Shown: positions 17,710 through 26,922, counted from the stretch's first letter. The stretch: 64,000 bases of DNA from UBA2767 sp965228625 (GCA_965228625.1 OZ245829.1:2356001-2420000); one strand, 5' to 3'. Numbers and translations are program-made. Notes: generated by a model from the letters alone, not told the origin.

Positions 17710-19344
17710 TTACTTCTTTCCCAACCGCTTGAGAGGCAACTTACCGAGAACTTTTGCCAGAATTGACGTCGACTCGGTCTTTTCCTCTTCACGATCCGTC
17801 AAAAGGCGGGCGAGCTGCCGGAACACCTCGACCGGTTTGGATTTGGCGGAAACTTCCTCGATCATCTGTCCATTGTTCGTCGCCGCGCCGAAGAGCTGAC
17901 AGTCGAATTCAATTACGGCGACGGGATCGTTATTGACCGCGCTTGCAAAATCCTTGACCGAGATTTCGGGACGCTTTGGAACACCGACCTGATTGAGCAC
18001 CAACATCGGCGCCAGGTCGTTCGGCCGTGCCGCGTTGAGCTTCTCAATGAGGTTTTTCGTGTTGCGGAGGTTTGCAAGATCCGGAAGTGCGGTGATGACA
18101 ACGCGATCCGCCTGGATCAGGACCTGTTGCGCCCAATCCGTCCAAAGATGTGGAACGTCAACGGTGATGTAGGGAACGTTCTTCCTCAGAACATCCACCA
18201 CGACATCACAGGCGCCGGTGCTGAGATCGTAAGGCCGGTCGAGCGTGCCGGGCGCGGCGAACAGGCTGAGATGATCGGAGCAGCGCGAGAGCAGGCGGTC
18301 GAGCAGGACCTCGTCGACCCGGTCGGGGGACTGCAGCGCATCGGCGATACCCTGAACCGGGTCTTGGTTGAAGTCGAGGCCGGCGGTGCCGAACGGCAGG
18401 TCCATGTCGGCGATCACCACATCGCTCTGAATGTCCTGGGATATGGTCCACGCTGTGTTGTGGCAGATCGTGCTCGAGCCGGCGCCGCCTTTCGCGCCGA
18501 CGAACGCAATGACCGATCCAAGAGGCGCCGCGTTCGGATCGTTGTAGAGGTTCGACAAGCTCTCCATGAGTTGTGGAACTGTCAGCGGCATCACGAGATA
18601 CTCTGACACGCCCCTCATCATCAGCTCGCGGTAGAGAAGAACGTCATTGACGTGGCCGACGACGAGGACCTTCGTGCCCGGGTCGCAAACGCCCGCGAGT
18701 TCATCGAGATCCATCAGCAAACCGTCCCGCTGATGCAACGATTCAACAATGATCAGATTCGGGGTCGGTGCATTCCCGTAATGCTGTGTCGCCGCCTTCA
18801 GACCTCCCATGTGAACGGTCACGTGCGCCTTCGAAAGCCGCCGGTCCTGGCTGGCAAGCTGCATCAGGCCGGCTGTATTCTGGTCTTCGCAGAAGGCCTG
18901 AATGTTGATGCGCGGAAGTGGCCGTGCGCTGAGTTCTGCCGCCGTTCCAGTACTCTGAACCGAAGCGCTTGCGGACTTATGGCTGCCGTCCGCGACAGGT
19001 TCAGCCGGAAACGGCGCTGACGGCACGGCGGATGACCCGGGTTCACCATATGCTCCCACATCCCCGGCTGGTACCGGTTGCGCGGTCATGTCACCCTGAG
19101 GTGCCGCTGGTTCCGCAGGGGCATTGGGGGTCGCGCCCTCGAGCCCGTAACCCGCGCTAGCCGATGTGTCGGGCATCACGCCAGGATCACCGGGAAGCAG
19201 ACCGCCACCCACGGCCGATTGTGCGGCGGCGTCCGGTTGCAATTGGTCCGGATCGCCAGAGAAAGCGGGTGTCGCGTGCTGATCGTCCTGCTGCGGCTGC
19301 GCATCAGGGATCGGCGAATCATGTTCCTTCGCTAGGTTACTCAA
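17710..19344 (-). CDS. cpaE: CpaE/TadZ, pilus localisation ATPase
   Basis: A 544-residue protein. The first 130 residues are Pro/Ala/Gly-rich and probably disordered. A receiver-like domain follows at about 145-265, then a MinD/ParA-type ATPase domain with the deviant Walker A GAKGGAGSSTICHN and an IADMDLPFG segment. CpaE/TadZ places the pilus machinery at the cell pole. The start is a TTG with GGAGG upstream; the TTG overlaps the cpaD stop by 4 bases (TTGA), so the two are translationally coupled. Confidence 0.88.
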   Translation of the reverse strand: MSNLAKEHDSPIPDAQPQQDDQHATPAFSGDPDQLQPDAAAQSAVGGGLLPGDPGVMPDTSASAGYGLEGATPNAPAEPAAPQGDMTAQPVPAGDVGAYGEPGSSAVPSAPFPAEPVADGSHKSASASVQSTGTAAELSARPLPRINIQAFCEDQNTAGLMQLASQDRRLSKAHVTVHMGGLKAATQHYGNAPTPNLIIVESLHQRDGLLMDLDELAGVCDPGTKVLVVGHVNDVLLYRELMMRGVSEYLVMPLTVPQLMESLSNLYNDPNAAPLGSVIAFVGAKGGAGSSTICHNTAWTISQDIQSDVVIADMDLPFGTAGLDFNQDPVQGIADALQSPDRVDEVLLDRLLSRCSDHLSLFAAPGTLDRPYDLSTGACDVVVDVLRKNVPYITVDVPHLWTDWAQQVLIQADRVVITALPDLANLRNTKNLIEKLNAARPNDLAPMLVLNQVGVPKRPEISVKDFASAVNNDPVAVIEFDCQLFGAATNNGQMIEEVSAKSKPVEVFRQLARLLTDREEEKTESTSILAKVLGKLPLKRLGKK

Positions 19345-20090
19345 CTGTCACCTCCGCCCTCGATGTCGCTCACTTTCGCCTTCTCCTCGTCGGACTTCCT
19401 GGCGACGGTCGACTCGCCTCGGACATAGTTGTCCATGATCACGTCTCGACGCTGGCTGTCGCGAGGCGTCATGCCGCGTGGCGTGACCAGGTCTCTGGGA
19501 TTGGAGACCATCGCCGCGAGGTTGCGCTGCGTCGCACATCCGAGGTTTCGATACGGGATGTTCTTCGGATCGCGCGCCAGATTGTCGGACCAGTCGCCGC
19601 ATTCCGGACCACGCGCGGTATAGGCATTGTAGGAAATCTTGATCGGTGAAGCCGCAGTGCCCGTCCCGGAGTAGGCCTCGAAGTGCACCTCGTGCCGGGA
19701 GACGCCGGCACGCTGCAATTCACGCTTCACTTCTCCAAGAGCGTGCATGACGGCTATTTCGTTCGCACCGCCACTCGGTGCCGCGACCGAAATCGGGCCG
19801 TCGTTCTTCTCCTTGTAGCGCCGCAGGAAGTGGCGCAGTTCGTAACCCTGGTTCTGGGCGAGACCGTAGGAGCCGCGCGCAACCGGAAGATCGAGGACAA
19901 CCGGCGTCGATCCCACGAGTATCGGATGGCGTGCCGTCGGATCGGCCACGAGCCAGCCCTTCACACCTTTCTCACGGTGCGCGTTACAGGCCGCAAGCGA
20001 CGCGGCAACGAGAAGAACCGCTCCAGCCCGAACCGTCACTATCCGCCGGCGAGCCCGGGAGCCACGATCGCAATTCACTCTATCTCTCAT
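19341..20090 (-). CDS. cpaD: CpaD, pilus assembly lipoprotein
   Basis: A 249-residue outer-membrane lipoprotein with a basic N-terminus, a hydrophobic stretch and lipobox ASLAACN. The central part carries YELRHFLRRYKE and the conserved Cys-containing segments GPECGDWSDNLA and NLGCATQRNLAAMVSNPRDL, hallmarks of CpaD. It works with the CpaC secretin. It lies 21 bases after cpaC, and its stop codon overlaps the cpaE start. Confidence 0.9.
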   Translation of the reverse strand: MRDRVNCDRGSRARRRIVTVRAGAVLLVAASLAACNAHREKGVKGWLVADPTARHPILVGSTPVVLDLPVARGSYGLAQNQGYELRHFLRRYKEKNDGPISVAAPSGGANEIAVMHALGEVKRELQRAGVSRHEVHFEAYSGTGTAASPIKISYNAYTARGPECGDWSDNLARDPKNIPYRNLGCATQRNLAAMVSNPRDLVTPRGMTPRDSQRRDVIMDNYVRGESTVARKSDEEKAKVSDIEGGGDS

Positions 20091-20111
20091 TGGTCTGTCC
20101 TCTGCTCCCGG

Positions 20112-21584
20112 TTAGTCAACGATGAAGCCGACGTCGCCCTGATACTGTCCTTCGGGCAATGCCTTGGGCCGCCGGCCGTAGATGCGATTGAGCCGTCCGA
20201 GCAGATTCGATTGCGCGTCCGAGGCCAGCGCGAAACCCTTATCCGGGCGGGCCAGATTGTGCCGCGCGGTGGGATCCACCATGTACGGCGTGACAATAAC
20301 GACGAGCTCGGTTTCCGACTTTATGAAGTCCCGGCTGCGAAACAGCGTGCCAAGAACAGGAAGGTTCTTCAGGCCAGGCTGACCGGTCATGGCCTGCTTG
20401 GTCTCGTCCGATATGAGGCCTGCGATAACCAGCGAACCACCGCTCGGCAATTCGATGGTCGTATTGGCGCGTCGGACCTTCAATCCCGGTATGGTGATGA
20501 TGCCGAGCGTAATCGCCCCCTCGTTCGTCAGCTCCGAAACCTCTGTCGACACCTTCATCGAAATCCGGCCTTCGCTGAGAACAAGCGGTGTAAAGGAGAG
20601 GCCCACGCCGAACGGCTTGAATTCCATTGAGATGGTGTCGTTGTCCTGGGCGATCGGAATTGGGAATTCACCGCCAGCAAGAAAGTTCGCGGTCTCTCCG
20701 GAAATCGCCGTCAACGTCGGCTCCGCCAAGGTGCGAATGAGACCGTTCTGTTCGAGCGCCCTGACCACGGCCGCGACATCGGTGCTGTTCGACTGAAACC
20801 CGGCCGCTGTGCGAATCGACGAAACGACGTCCTTGCCGTTGAACGGGAACTGAAGATTGCGCAGCGACGCAAATGAGAAGTTTCCAGTCAGGAACGTCGC
20901 GCCGGCAGTGCCGGCCAGATTGGAGAAATCCACCCCGAGCTGCTTGATGATGGTGCGCTCCATCTCGACAACCGAAACCTTCAGCAGCACCTGTTCATTC
21001 GAACTGGCCGCAATCAGGTTGATGACCTTTTCGCGATACTTCACGTTGCTTTCCGGGTCCTGAGTCACGATGAAACGCGACGCGATGTCGGACGCTCGCG
21101 CGGCATCGGACGCGTTGGGCACGCTGCCGGTCAGGATGACGGTGTCGTTGAGAAACTCGACTGTGATTTTTGCCCCGGGGATGAGCCGGTTGAGCAGGCG
21201 CTGCAACGGCGCCGGGTCGCGGTCGACGATGACCTCGAGCGACAGGATGCGGTTGCCGGCCTGGTCAAAGAAAAACGCGTTGGCCTGACCGACACCCGTG
21301 CCGATCAGATAGGCGCGCCGCGACGTATTCAGAACGATATCAAGGATCTTGGGGTCGGAGGCCAGCACGTCCCGAACGTCGCTTGGCAGTTCCACCACCA
21401 TGGACTTGTTGAGGCCGATCTTCACATTCCGTTTGGCCGGGAGTTTTGCGGCCGAGGAAATGCGCAGAACCGAGGTGTGCTCCGACTGCGCAAAAGCGGG
21501 CGCAGAGCCGAACGCTGTCATTGCCGCCAGGCTCAGGGCTGCCAGCACAAAGAATGTCCAGAGAAATCTAGCCGTCTTCCACAT
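20112..21584 (-). CDS. cpaC: CpaC/RcpA, outer-membrane secretin of the Flp pilus
   Basis: A 490-residue secretin with a signal peptide ending at AFAQ. The N-terminal secretin domain carries KSMVVELPSDVRDVLASDPKILDI. It is followed by a BON-like region and the C-terminal secretin core with VPIAQDN-like and LPSGGSLVIAGLISDE segments. It forms the pore for the pilus. Three consecutive ATGs occur at the start; the last (21584) is 7 bases from GGAAGG and was chosen, with 21590 or 21587 as alternatives. Confidence 0.92.
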   Translation of the reverse strand: MWKTARFLWTFFVLAALSLAAMTAFGSAPAFAQSEHTSVLRISSAAKLPAKRNVKIGLNKSMVVELPSDVRDVLASDPKILDIVLNTSRRAYLIGTGVGQANAFFFDQAGNRILSLEVIVDRDPAPLQRLLNRLIPGAKITVEFLNDTVILTGSVPNASDAARASDIASRFIVTQDPESNVKYREKVINLIAASSNEQVLLKVSVVEMERTIIKQLGVDFSNLAGTAGATFLTGNFSFASLRNLQFPFNGKDVVSSIRTAAGFQSNSTDVAAVVRALEQNGLIRTLAEPTLTAISGETANFLAGGEFPIPIAQDNDTISMEFKPFGVGLSFTPLVLSEGRISMKVSTEVSELTNEGAITLGIITIPGLKVRRANTTIELPSGGSLVIAGLISDETKQAMTGQPGLKNLPVLGTLFRSRDFIKSETELVVIVTPYMVDPTARHNLARPDKGFALASDAQSNLLGRLNRIYGRRPKALPEGQYQGDVGFIVD

Positions 21585-21621
21585 CATCATACCTTCCTTG
21601 AGCGCCAAACGCCTGTAACAC

Positions 21622-22422
21622 TCAATTCACGCCGAACGCCCGCGAGGGAAACCCATACTTCAGAAGTTTGACTGTCGACCCGCGCTCGCCGGTCAGATCG
21701 TGATCGCCCGTCTGCGGGCCGGATTTGCCGTGGCGCAACGAGTCCGAGAGGGAGCGCAAGGCGAGGGAGATATCTCCCATGTTCTGGGCAAGCGAGAGGG
21801 TCTCGGCCTGACGCGGGGAGAGCTCCAATGTGGCTGTCTTGCCGTTCGCGACCTTTTTGCCGTCCTTGATTTCGATGGACTGACCTATCGCCAGCACCCG
21901 AACGTTTCGCAGCACCGTCTCGGACACGTGTTCGTCCTTACGTGCCTGGCGCTCGCGCCGGGAGACGATGACGTCCACTCTGTCGTTCGGAAGAATGAAA
22001 CCGCCCGCTGCGGTTTCTTCACGAATAGGCGTTGAGATCGCGCGCATGCCGGCCGATAGAATCGCGGCCATGACGCCGCCTTCGCTGACTTTGATCAGCT
22101 TCTGTTCCTTGATCGGCTCGCCGGAAAGAAACGGCGCGCGTGCGATCGCGCCGGAGTACTTTGACAGGGCCTCGGGATGCCGCTTTTTCGTGATGTATCC
22201 CGCTACCGCAGCCCTCTTGGGCCACGCGTACCACTTTATATCGCCGGATTGCACCGCGTCGCCCAGCCGGATATTGCGGCTCGCGACCAACACCTCGATC
22301 GTCTCTGCCGTGTCGACTTCGACTGTCTTAACGGTGGTCGTTGTGAGGTTCTTGGCGACATAGGCTGCGCCGCCAGCCGCTGCGAAGGCGATCGCCAACA
22401 CGATCATACGCGCTCGTTTCAT
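21622..22422 (-). CDS. cpaB: CpaB/RcpC, pilus assembly SAF-domain protein
   Basis: A 266-residue periplasmic protein anchored by an N-terminal helix (MIVLAIAFAAAGGAAYVA). It has a SAF domain (EVLVASRNIRLGDAVQSGDI) and the conserved MRAISTPIREETAAGGFILPNDRVDVI segment, split here as residues around 125-150. CpaB is thought to stabilise the secretin or modify its gate. It lies 13 to 37 bases upstream of cpaC depending on the cpaC start used. About 150 bases separate it from cpaA. Confidence 0.9.
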   Translation of the reverse strand: MKRARMIVLAIAFAAAGGAAYVAKNLTTTTVKTVEVDTAETIEVLVASRNIRLGDAVQSGDIKWYAWPKRAAVAGYITKKRHPEALSKYSGAIARAPFLSGEPIKEQKLIKVSEGGVMAAILSAGMRAISTPIREETAAGGFILPNDRVDVIVSRRERQARKDEHVSETVLRNVRVLAIGQSIEIKDGKKVANGKTATLELSPRQAETLSLAQNMGDISLALRSLSDSLRHGKSGPQTGDHDLTGERGSTVKLLKYGFPSRAFGVN

Positions 22423-22576
22423 CGCTTTTCAGGTCCTTACACGTGTAAGTGAATCACAGTGTCGCGTGTAACTTGCAGCGAGATTGGTCAACGTGAGGTT
22501 AATGCGCGTGTCAATTTTGCACGGCATGATTGCGAAGACGTTCGCAATGGTGATGCGGCCGCGCAGGGAAACTGCT

Positions 22577-23080
22577 CTATATCAGGCCGCGCAGCCACGT
22601 TGTTTCCGGGTACACGAGCAGGGCCGCCGCGGAGAGCGCAACACCGTAGGGCACGCCGTTGCCGGCTTGATGGAGACGTTTGAGCCAGGCTTGACCGGCC
22701 AGCCCCGCGGGCAACGGCATGCTTCGGAGCCCAAGTATCGCGAGTGTCAGGACACCGCCGCAAACTGCGGCAAGGACGGTAAACTCGAGAATGTGTGCGG
22801 GCCCCATCCACAGACTGGCCGCGGTGAAGATCTTTGCATCGCCGCCGCCGATCCATCCCATCGCAAACAACCCCACCGTAAACGCCAGCGCTGCCGCTCC
22901 AAGCGCAAGATGAAGCCCGAACTGGTCCCAACTGAATCCGACGAAAGGCGCGAGGCAGAAAAATGAGGCGATCAGCGCCAGGCTGATCTTGTTCGGAATT
23001 GTCATCGTGAACAGATCGTAGATCCCGGCAAAAATCATCAGACCGGGAAAAACCAGCAACAATGCCCATTCAACGATCAT
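22577..23080 (-). CDS. cpaA: CpaA/TadV, prepilin peptidase
   Basis: A 167-residue A24 aspartic protease with about six hydrophobic segments. The two active-site aspartates are visible in AGIYDLFT (Asp22) and in the GGGDAK motif near residue 80. It cleaves the leader of Flp pilin and the TadE/TadG pseudopilins at the inner membrane. The ribosome site GGAGGAG is strong. It is the second gene after flp, separated from it by two hairpins. Confidence 0.9.
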   Translation of the reverse strand: MIVEWALLLVFPGLMIFAGIYDLFTMTIPNKISLALIASFFCLAPFVGFSWDQFGLHLALGAAALAFTVGLFAMGWIGGGDAKIFTAASLWMGPAHILEFTVLAAVCGGVLTLAILGLRSMPLPAGLAGQAWLKRLHQAGNGVPYGVALSAAALLVYPETTWLRGLI

Positions 23081-23163
23081 GATTTGGCTCCTCCACGGAA
23101 GTCACGATGGTTTCGATCGAATATCGCCGGGGTGGCGTAAAGACCGCGTAAAGAGACCAGCCA

Positions 23164-23196
23164 AAAAGAATGACCGCCCGCCGAAACGGCGAGCGG
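23164..23196 (-). terminator. Terminator-like hairpin between flp and cpaA
   Basis: On the minus strand a 10-base-pair stem (arms 23187-23196 and 23174-23183, one G-T pair, loop of three T) is followed a few bases later by five T residues at 23163-23167. It lies about 60 bases after the flp stop. It would allow much more flp than cpa mRNA, as is expected for a major pilin gene. Confidence 0.55.
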
Positions 23197-23211
23197 CCAA
23201 GAAACAAGTGA

Positions 23212-23231
23212 TGCCATCTCTTGAGATGGCA
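23212..23231. repeat. Perfect 9-bp inverted repeat after flp
   Basis: TGCCATCTC and its exact complement GAGATGGCA are separated by two bases, 25 bases beyond the flp stop. It would form a tight stem-loop in the flp mRNA and could stabilise its 3' end. No T run follows. Confidence 0.6.
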
Positions 23232-23256
23232 CCACCAGCCGTCGATGTCAGAAGTC

Positions 23257-23430
23257 CTACGTCTGCGGCTCCAGACCTGATTCGACCGTACCGAACAGAG
23301 TGTTCAGTTCGCCGCCAACAGCCTGAACAGCCGCAACGATCGCGACCGCGATGCCGGCAGCAATAAGGCCATACTCAATGGCCGTCGCACCGGACTCGTC
23401 CCTGGCAAAGCGTACAAAGAGCTTCTTCAT
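23257..23430 (-). CDS. flp: Flp/PilA major pilin (Flp type IVb)
   Basis: A 57-residue pilin. The prepilin leader MKKLFVRFARDESG is followed by the conserved ATAIEYGLIAAGIAVAI core, with Glu at position +5 after the cleavage glycine and the EY pair of Flp pilins. CpaA would cut after Gly14. The C-terminal part is short (ELNTLFGTVESGLEPQT). GGGAG lies 8-9 bases before the ATG. It is first in the minus-strand cpa operon, and the hairpins that follow suggest it is expressed above the rest. Confidence 0.93.
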   Translation of the reverse strand: MKKLFVRFARDESGATAIEYGLIAAGIAVAIVAAVQAVGGELNTLFGTVESGLEPQT

Positions 23431-23849
23431 GATGACTCTCCCTTGATACTAAAGAGTGTTTACACACCAGTTCGTCTGCCGGCGTCCCTTCCAACAGAAC
23501 TGAACTGTGCTGCACTCTACGCGAGCGCCCTTACAATGAAGTTAACTCGAAGGGTGAGAGCGGTATATTTTTGGGTCTCAATAGTTAAATTACTGTTTAA
23601 CGCAGTTATTACTTTAGATTTGTTCGATTTATATTAATCATCCATTTATCATTCCCGCTTGCGCCGACAGGTGCGACCAAGACATGTATAAGCGACCGTT
23701 TTGCGCCAAAAAGGCAGGTGGACCGGGGCCGTGCCGCCGACACATGCCCGAACCGTCGTCCTGCATCGGTGCACCCGTTTGCACTTCATTCACTATTCCG
23801 AGGCTTAATGGGCCGCAGTACAAAAGACATGTGACAAGGACACAGCCTC
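23431..23849. promoter_or_regulatory. AT-rich divergent control region of the Flp pilus locus
   Basis: A 419-base gap without genes between flp (-) and the secretin N-domain gene (+). The part from about 23540 to 23660 is distinctly AT-rich for this genome. It holds a perfect inverted repeat GTTAAA-N6-TTTAAC at 23584-23601 and several TTAA half-sites. CtrA sites are TTAA-N7-TTAA; the spacing here is 8, so that identification is not supported. I see no clear -35/-10 pair. Confidence 0.5.
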
Positions 23850-24353
23850 ATGCGCACCGTTTCCCCCCTTCGCCTCAAAGGTCTGCTCCGCCAGGTTCCG
23901 TCGTTGGTCATCGCAGCAAGCCTTTTGACCTTCTCCGCCGGCATGGCGCGCGCGGTCAATCTCAATGTCGAAATCGATCAGGCCAAACTTGTCGAACTGG
24001 ACCGGCCGGCCGCGGAAATCATTATCGGCAATCCGTCGATCGCCGACGTGGCCGTTCAGAGCGGGAAGCTTCTGGTGGTTACCGGGAAAAGCGCCGGTCT
24101 GACGAACCTCATGGCTCTGGATGGCTCGGGAAAGCTCATTTACGACAAGAAGGTATTCGTCGCGGCTGACAAGCAGCGCCTCGTCACCGTCAGCAAGGGC
24201 ACCGCGCGCGCGACGTTCACTTGCACGCCCCAATGCGATCCTTCTCTGACGCCCGGCGATTCGCTGCTGCATTTTGAGCCTTTGGCGAAGGGGATCCGCG
24301 ACAAGATTGGTCTCACGCAGTCAACCGTGGACGGCACGACGGCTCAGCAATAG
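23850..24353 (+). CDS. Stand-alone secretin N-terminal-domain protein of the Flp locus
   Basis: A 167-residue exported protein with a signal peptide ending GMARA. The mature part matches the N-terminal domain of CpaC: VEIDQAKLVELDRPAAEIIIGNPSIADV, then a SAGLTNLMALDGSGKLI stretch, but with no secretin core. A CxPxC pair (CTPQC) lies near residue 131. It is divergent from flp and is followed 339 bases later by two pseudopilin genes. It may assist or modulate secretin assembly; the role is inferred from domain and position. Confidence 0.75.
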   Translation: MRTVSPLRLKGLLRQVPSLVIAASLLTFSAGMARAVNLNVEIDQAKLVELDRPAAEIIIGNPSIADVAVQSGKLLVVTGKSAGLTNLMALDGSGKLIYDKKVFVAADKQRLVTVSKGTARATFTCTPQCDPSLTPGDSLLHFEPLAKGIRDKIGLTQSTVDGTTAQQ

Positions 24354-24692
24354 AGCCGAGTCCACAACACAGAACCGGGAGCCGGTTCCTGACCGGCCCC
24401 CGCGGATCCGCATCCTGGCGGAACCGGATCTGATCTCTGCCCGAAGCAGTCTTCGATCTACTGAAAGTCTCAAAGATAAAAGGTCTTCACAGCAAAAAAG
24501 CGCATTAATCAACGCTCATCCTGCGTGACTTCGGCGGCTTACAGTCAATTCAATAAATCTTTGTTTACCCTGCCTAAAATAATTCAAATTTTCAACAATC
24601 GATTAATCGACACGCCTTAAGCTCAGCTTCCAACAAAGGGAGCGTGCCGGCAATTCCATGCTGGCGGCACAGTGACCGACAGGATAAGGCGT
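24354..24692. other. Gap upstream of the TadE-like genes, with a hairpin
   Basis: No gene seen. A 6-bp dyad GCCGGT/ACCGGC (24381-24386 and 24392-24397) lies 27 bases after the preceding stop and may be a weak terminator. From about 24530 to 24640 the sequence is AT-rich and contains the palindrome CGATTAATCG. This is likely to hold the promoter for the pseudopilin genes. Confidence 0.4.
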
Positions 24693-25292
24693 ATGTTCAA
24701 GTCAGGATTGCACGGCAAAACCACGACTGCTCGCGGAATTTTCGCCCGGTGTCGACTCCTCCGCCGGCTGAAAAACGACCGCTCCGGCGCAACGGCGATC
24801 GAGTTCGCAATCGTTGCGGTGCCCTTCTTCGCGCTCATGATCGCAATAATCGAAATCTCCCTGGTCTTTCTCGGGAGCTTCGTTCTTGAAAACGCGGTCG
24901 ATCAGGCAAGCCGCATGGTTCGAACCGGACAGGCCCAGCAACAGGGCTTCGACAAGGACAGGTTCAAGGATGAGATTTGCGGAACCGTGTCCGGATTGTT
25001 CGACTGCAAGAATGGCCTGAAGCTCGACGTCCGCCCTGCTGAGAACTTCGCCGGAGCAGGCAGCTTTGACCCGCCAATGAACGAAGGCGGTGGACTTGAC
25101 GATTCCGGATTTGACTTTGATCCCGGAGCCGGTGGCGATGTGATCGTGGTCCGGGTGTTTTATGTCTGGGACCTGTTTGCCGGGATTCCGGATGAAATCG
25201 GCGGGATCCGCATCGGGCTCTCCAACATAACGGGCGGTGGACGTCTCTTGATGGCGACGGCCGCTTTCCGCAACGAACCTTTCGATGGTTAG
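24693..25292 (+). CDS. TadE-like pseudopilin
   Basis: A 199-residue protein. A basic N-terminus (residues 1-30) is followed by DRSGATAIEFAIVAVPFFALMIA, a TadE-type pilin-like motif with the Glu five residues after Gly, and then a membrane helix. The periplasmic part is Gly/Asp-rich around residues 125-150. CpaA probably processes it, and TadE-like proteins are minor pilins needed for Flp assembly. An in-frame GTG at 24672 is possible, but the ATG at 24693 has AAGG upstream. It lies 13 bases before the next pseudopilin gene. Confidence 0.8.
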   Translation: MFKSGLHGKTTTARGIFARCRLLRRLKNDRSGATAIEFAIVAVPFFALMIAIIEISLVFLGSFVLENAVDQASRMVRTGQAQQQGFDKDRFKDEICGTVSGLFDCKNGLKLDVRPAENFAGAGSFDPPMNEGGGLDDSGFDFDPGAGGDVIVVRVFYVWDLFAGIPDEIGGIRIGLSNITGGGRLLMATAAFRNEPFDG

Positions 25293-25305
25293 GGAGAGAC
25301 AAATC

Positions 25306-25893
25306 ATGCCTCTTTCCATGTCACCGTGCCGTAAAGGCACCAGGATCCGGCGCCGTCTCGAGGCGTTTGCGCATGATCTCTCCGGGCTCTCCGCGGTTGA
25401 ATTCGCCCTGATCGTGCCAATTATGATCGCACTGTATTTCGGGACCGTGGAGTTCTCCAACGCACTGACCGTGGACAGACGTGTAACGTCGGTCGCCAGC
25501 ACCATTGCCGACCTCGCAGCACAGGCCGAAGAAGTCGATAGAGACGATGTCGGGGACATGTTTGCAGCCGCTGCTTCAATCATGAACCCCTACGACAGCG
25601 ATGAGATCTCCATAGTCCTGACCAGTGTCGTCGCCGATGAAGACAACAACACGACCGTTGCCTGGAGCTGTTCAAACGATGACGCGGGAGAGGGAGCATA
25701 TGCGGAAGGGAGCAGCTACACCCTGCCGCCGAATCTGACACAACCCTTTACGAGCGTCATTGTGGCTGAAGTCGAATACTCCTATTCGCCGCCCATCATC
25801 CGCTACATTGACGCTCCGTTGGACCTCCAGGAGACGTTCTATCTCCGTCCACGGCGATCCCTCACTGTGGAGTTCGAAGGCGCGCCGTGCTGA
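25306..25893 (+). CDS. TadE/TadG-like pseudopilin
   Basis: A 195-residue protein with a short basic N-terminus, the SGLSAVEFALIVPIMIALYF pilin-like helix and a periplasmic domain with one Cys near residue 129 and a Cys at the very end. TadE-family minor pilins share the AVEFAL motif. The start ATG follows AGGGAGAG at 8 bases. It is probably co-transcribed with the preceding gene, although I see no full-length TadG with a von Willebrand domain here. Confidence 0.78.
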   Translation: MPLSMSPCRKGTRIRRRLEAFAHDLSGLSAVEFALIVPIMIALYFGTVEFSNALTVDRRVTSVASTIADLAAQAEEVDRDDVGDMFAAAASIMNPYDSDEISIVLTSVVADEDNNTTVAWSCSNDDAGEGAYAEGSSYTLPPNLTQPFTSVIVAEVEYSYSPPIIRYIDAPLDLQETFYLRPRRSLTVEFEGAPC

Positions 25894-26062
25894 GGCTGTC
25901 GCTCCTGCACCATCCAGGCTGATTCAACCGGCGTGAGCACGGAGTTCGCGCCCTCCATTGCGCGCGCTCGGGAAACTCTGTTCTTCAATTTTCGCTGTGT
26001 CATGGCGCAGTAAGCGCGATGCTATGATGCCGCCCGGTTGACGTGAATGCCGGGAGGAGTGA

Positions 26063-26836
26063 ATGGCGCAGTGGCTGCGGTTTGAACGAGACGGCCAGAC
26101 GGAGTTCGGAAAACTCGAAAACGGACGCATCGATATCCATACCGGCGACATGTTCTCCGACGCCGAAAGCACCGGCGAAACCGTTGAACTTGCCGATGTC
26201 AACGTCATGACGCCGTGTGATCCGGGAAAGATGGTCTGTCTCTGGAACAATTTCCGGGCCTTGACCGCAAAGATGGAAGGCGAGATCCCGGAGGAACCAC
26301 TCTGGTTTCTGAAGGCGCCCAGCTCCTATATCGGCACAAACCAGGTCATCCGCAGGCCAAACACTTATGACGGGCCGGTGGTCTATGAGGGCGAGATCGG
26401 CATCGTCATCGCAAAGACGTGTTCGCACGTGCCCGAGGCGGAAATAGCCGACTATATCTTCGGCTACACCTGCATCAATGACGTGACCGCGGTGAAGCTG
26501 ATCTCCAAGGATCCGACATTTGCGCAGTGGACGCGGTCGAAGAGCTTTGACGGTTTCGGCGCCTTCGGTCCGGTAATCGCAACCGACGTCGATCCCATGG
26601 CGCTCACGATCAGGACAGTGCTCAACGGGGATGAGCGCCAGAACTACCCCGTGAACGATATGACGTTCCCGCCGCACAGGCTCACCAGCCTGATCTCGCA
26701 TGACGTGACCTTGATGCCGGGAGACATCATTGCCTGCGGAACGTCGGTGGGCGTAGGCTCGATGAAGGAGCCCGAGAACAGCGTGGCAATTACGATCGAC
26801 GGGATCGGAACCCTGTCGAACACATTCATGAATTAG
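26063..26836 (+). CDS. Fumarylacetoacetate hydrolase family protein
   Basis: A 257-residue FAH-fold enzyme. The core carries the metal-binding YEGEIGIVIAKTC segment (Glu-x-Glu), GYTCINDVTA and SFDGFGAFGP, followed by MTFPPHRLTSLISHDVTLMPGDII and the GTSVGVG loop. Family members cleave or hydrate 2,4-diketo acids, or decarboxylate oxaloacetate. The exact substrate is unknown. GGGAGGAG precedes the ATG. The next gene, a ketopantoate-reductase-like enzyme, is 86 bases downstream and may be co-transcribed. Confidence 0.83.
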   Translation: MAQWLRFERDGQTEFGKLENGRIDIHTGDMFSDAESTGETVELADVNVMTPCDPGKMVCLWNNFRALTAKMEGEIPEEPLWFLKAPSSYIGTNQVIRRPNTYDGPVVYEGEIGIVIAKTCSHVPEAEIADYIFGYTCINDVTAVKLISKDPTFAQWTRSKSFDGFGAFGPVIATDVDPMALTIRTVLNGDERQNYPVNDMTFPPHRLTSLISHDVTLMPGDIIACGTSVGVGSMKEPENSVAITIDGIGTLSNTFMN

Positions 26837-26922
26837 CGCGGACCCGCGGCGTGACGAACGTATCTGCGTTCGTGATCTGGCCCGGCGTAGCCGGCGTATA
26901 GGGATCTGGAGAGGAGAGAGTT

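Noticed and set aside
23584..23601. CtrA binding site upstream of flp
   Set aside because: The TTAA half-sites are 8 bases apart instead of 7 and the flanks do not match the CtrA consensus.
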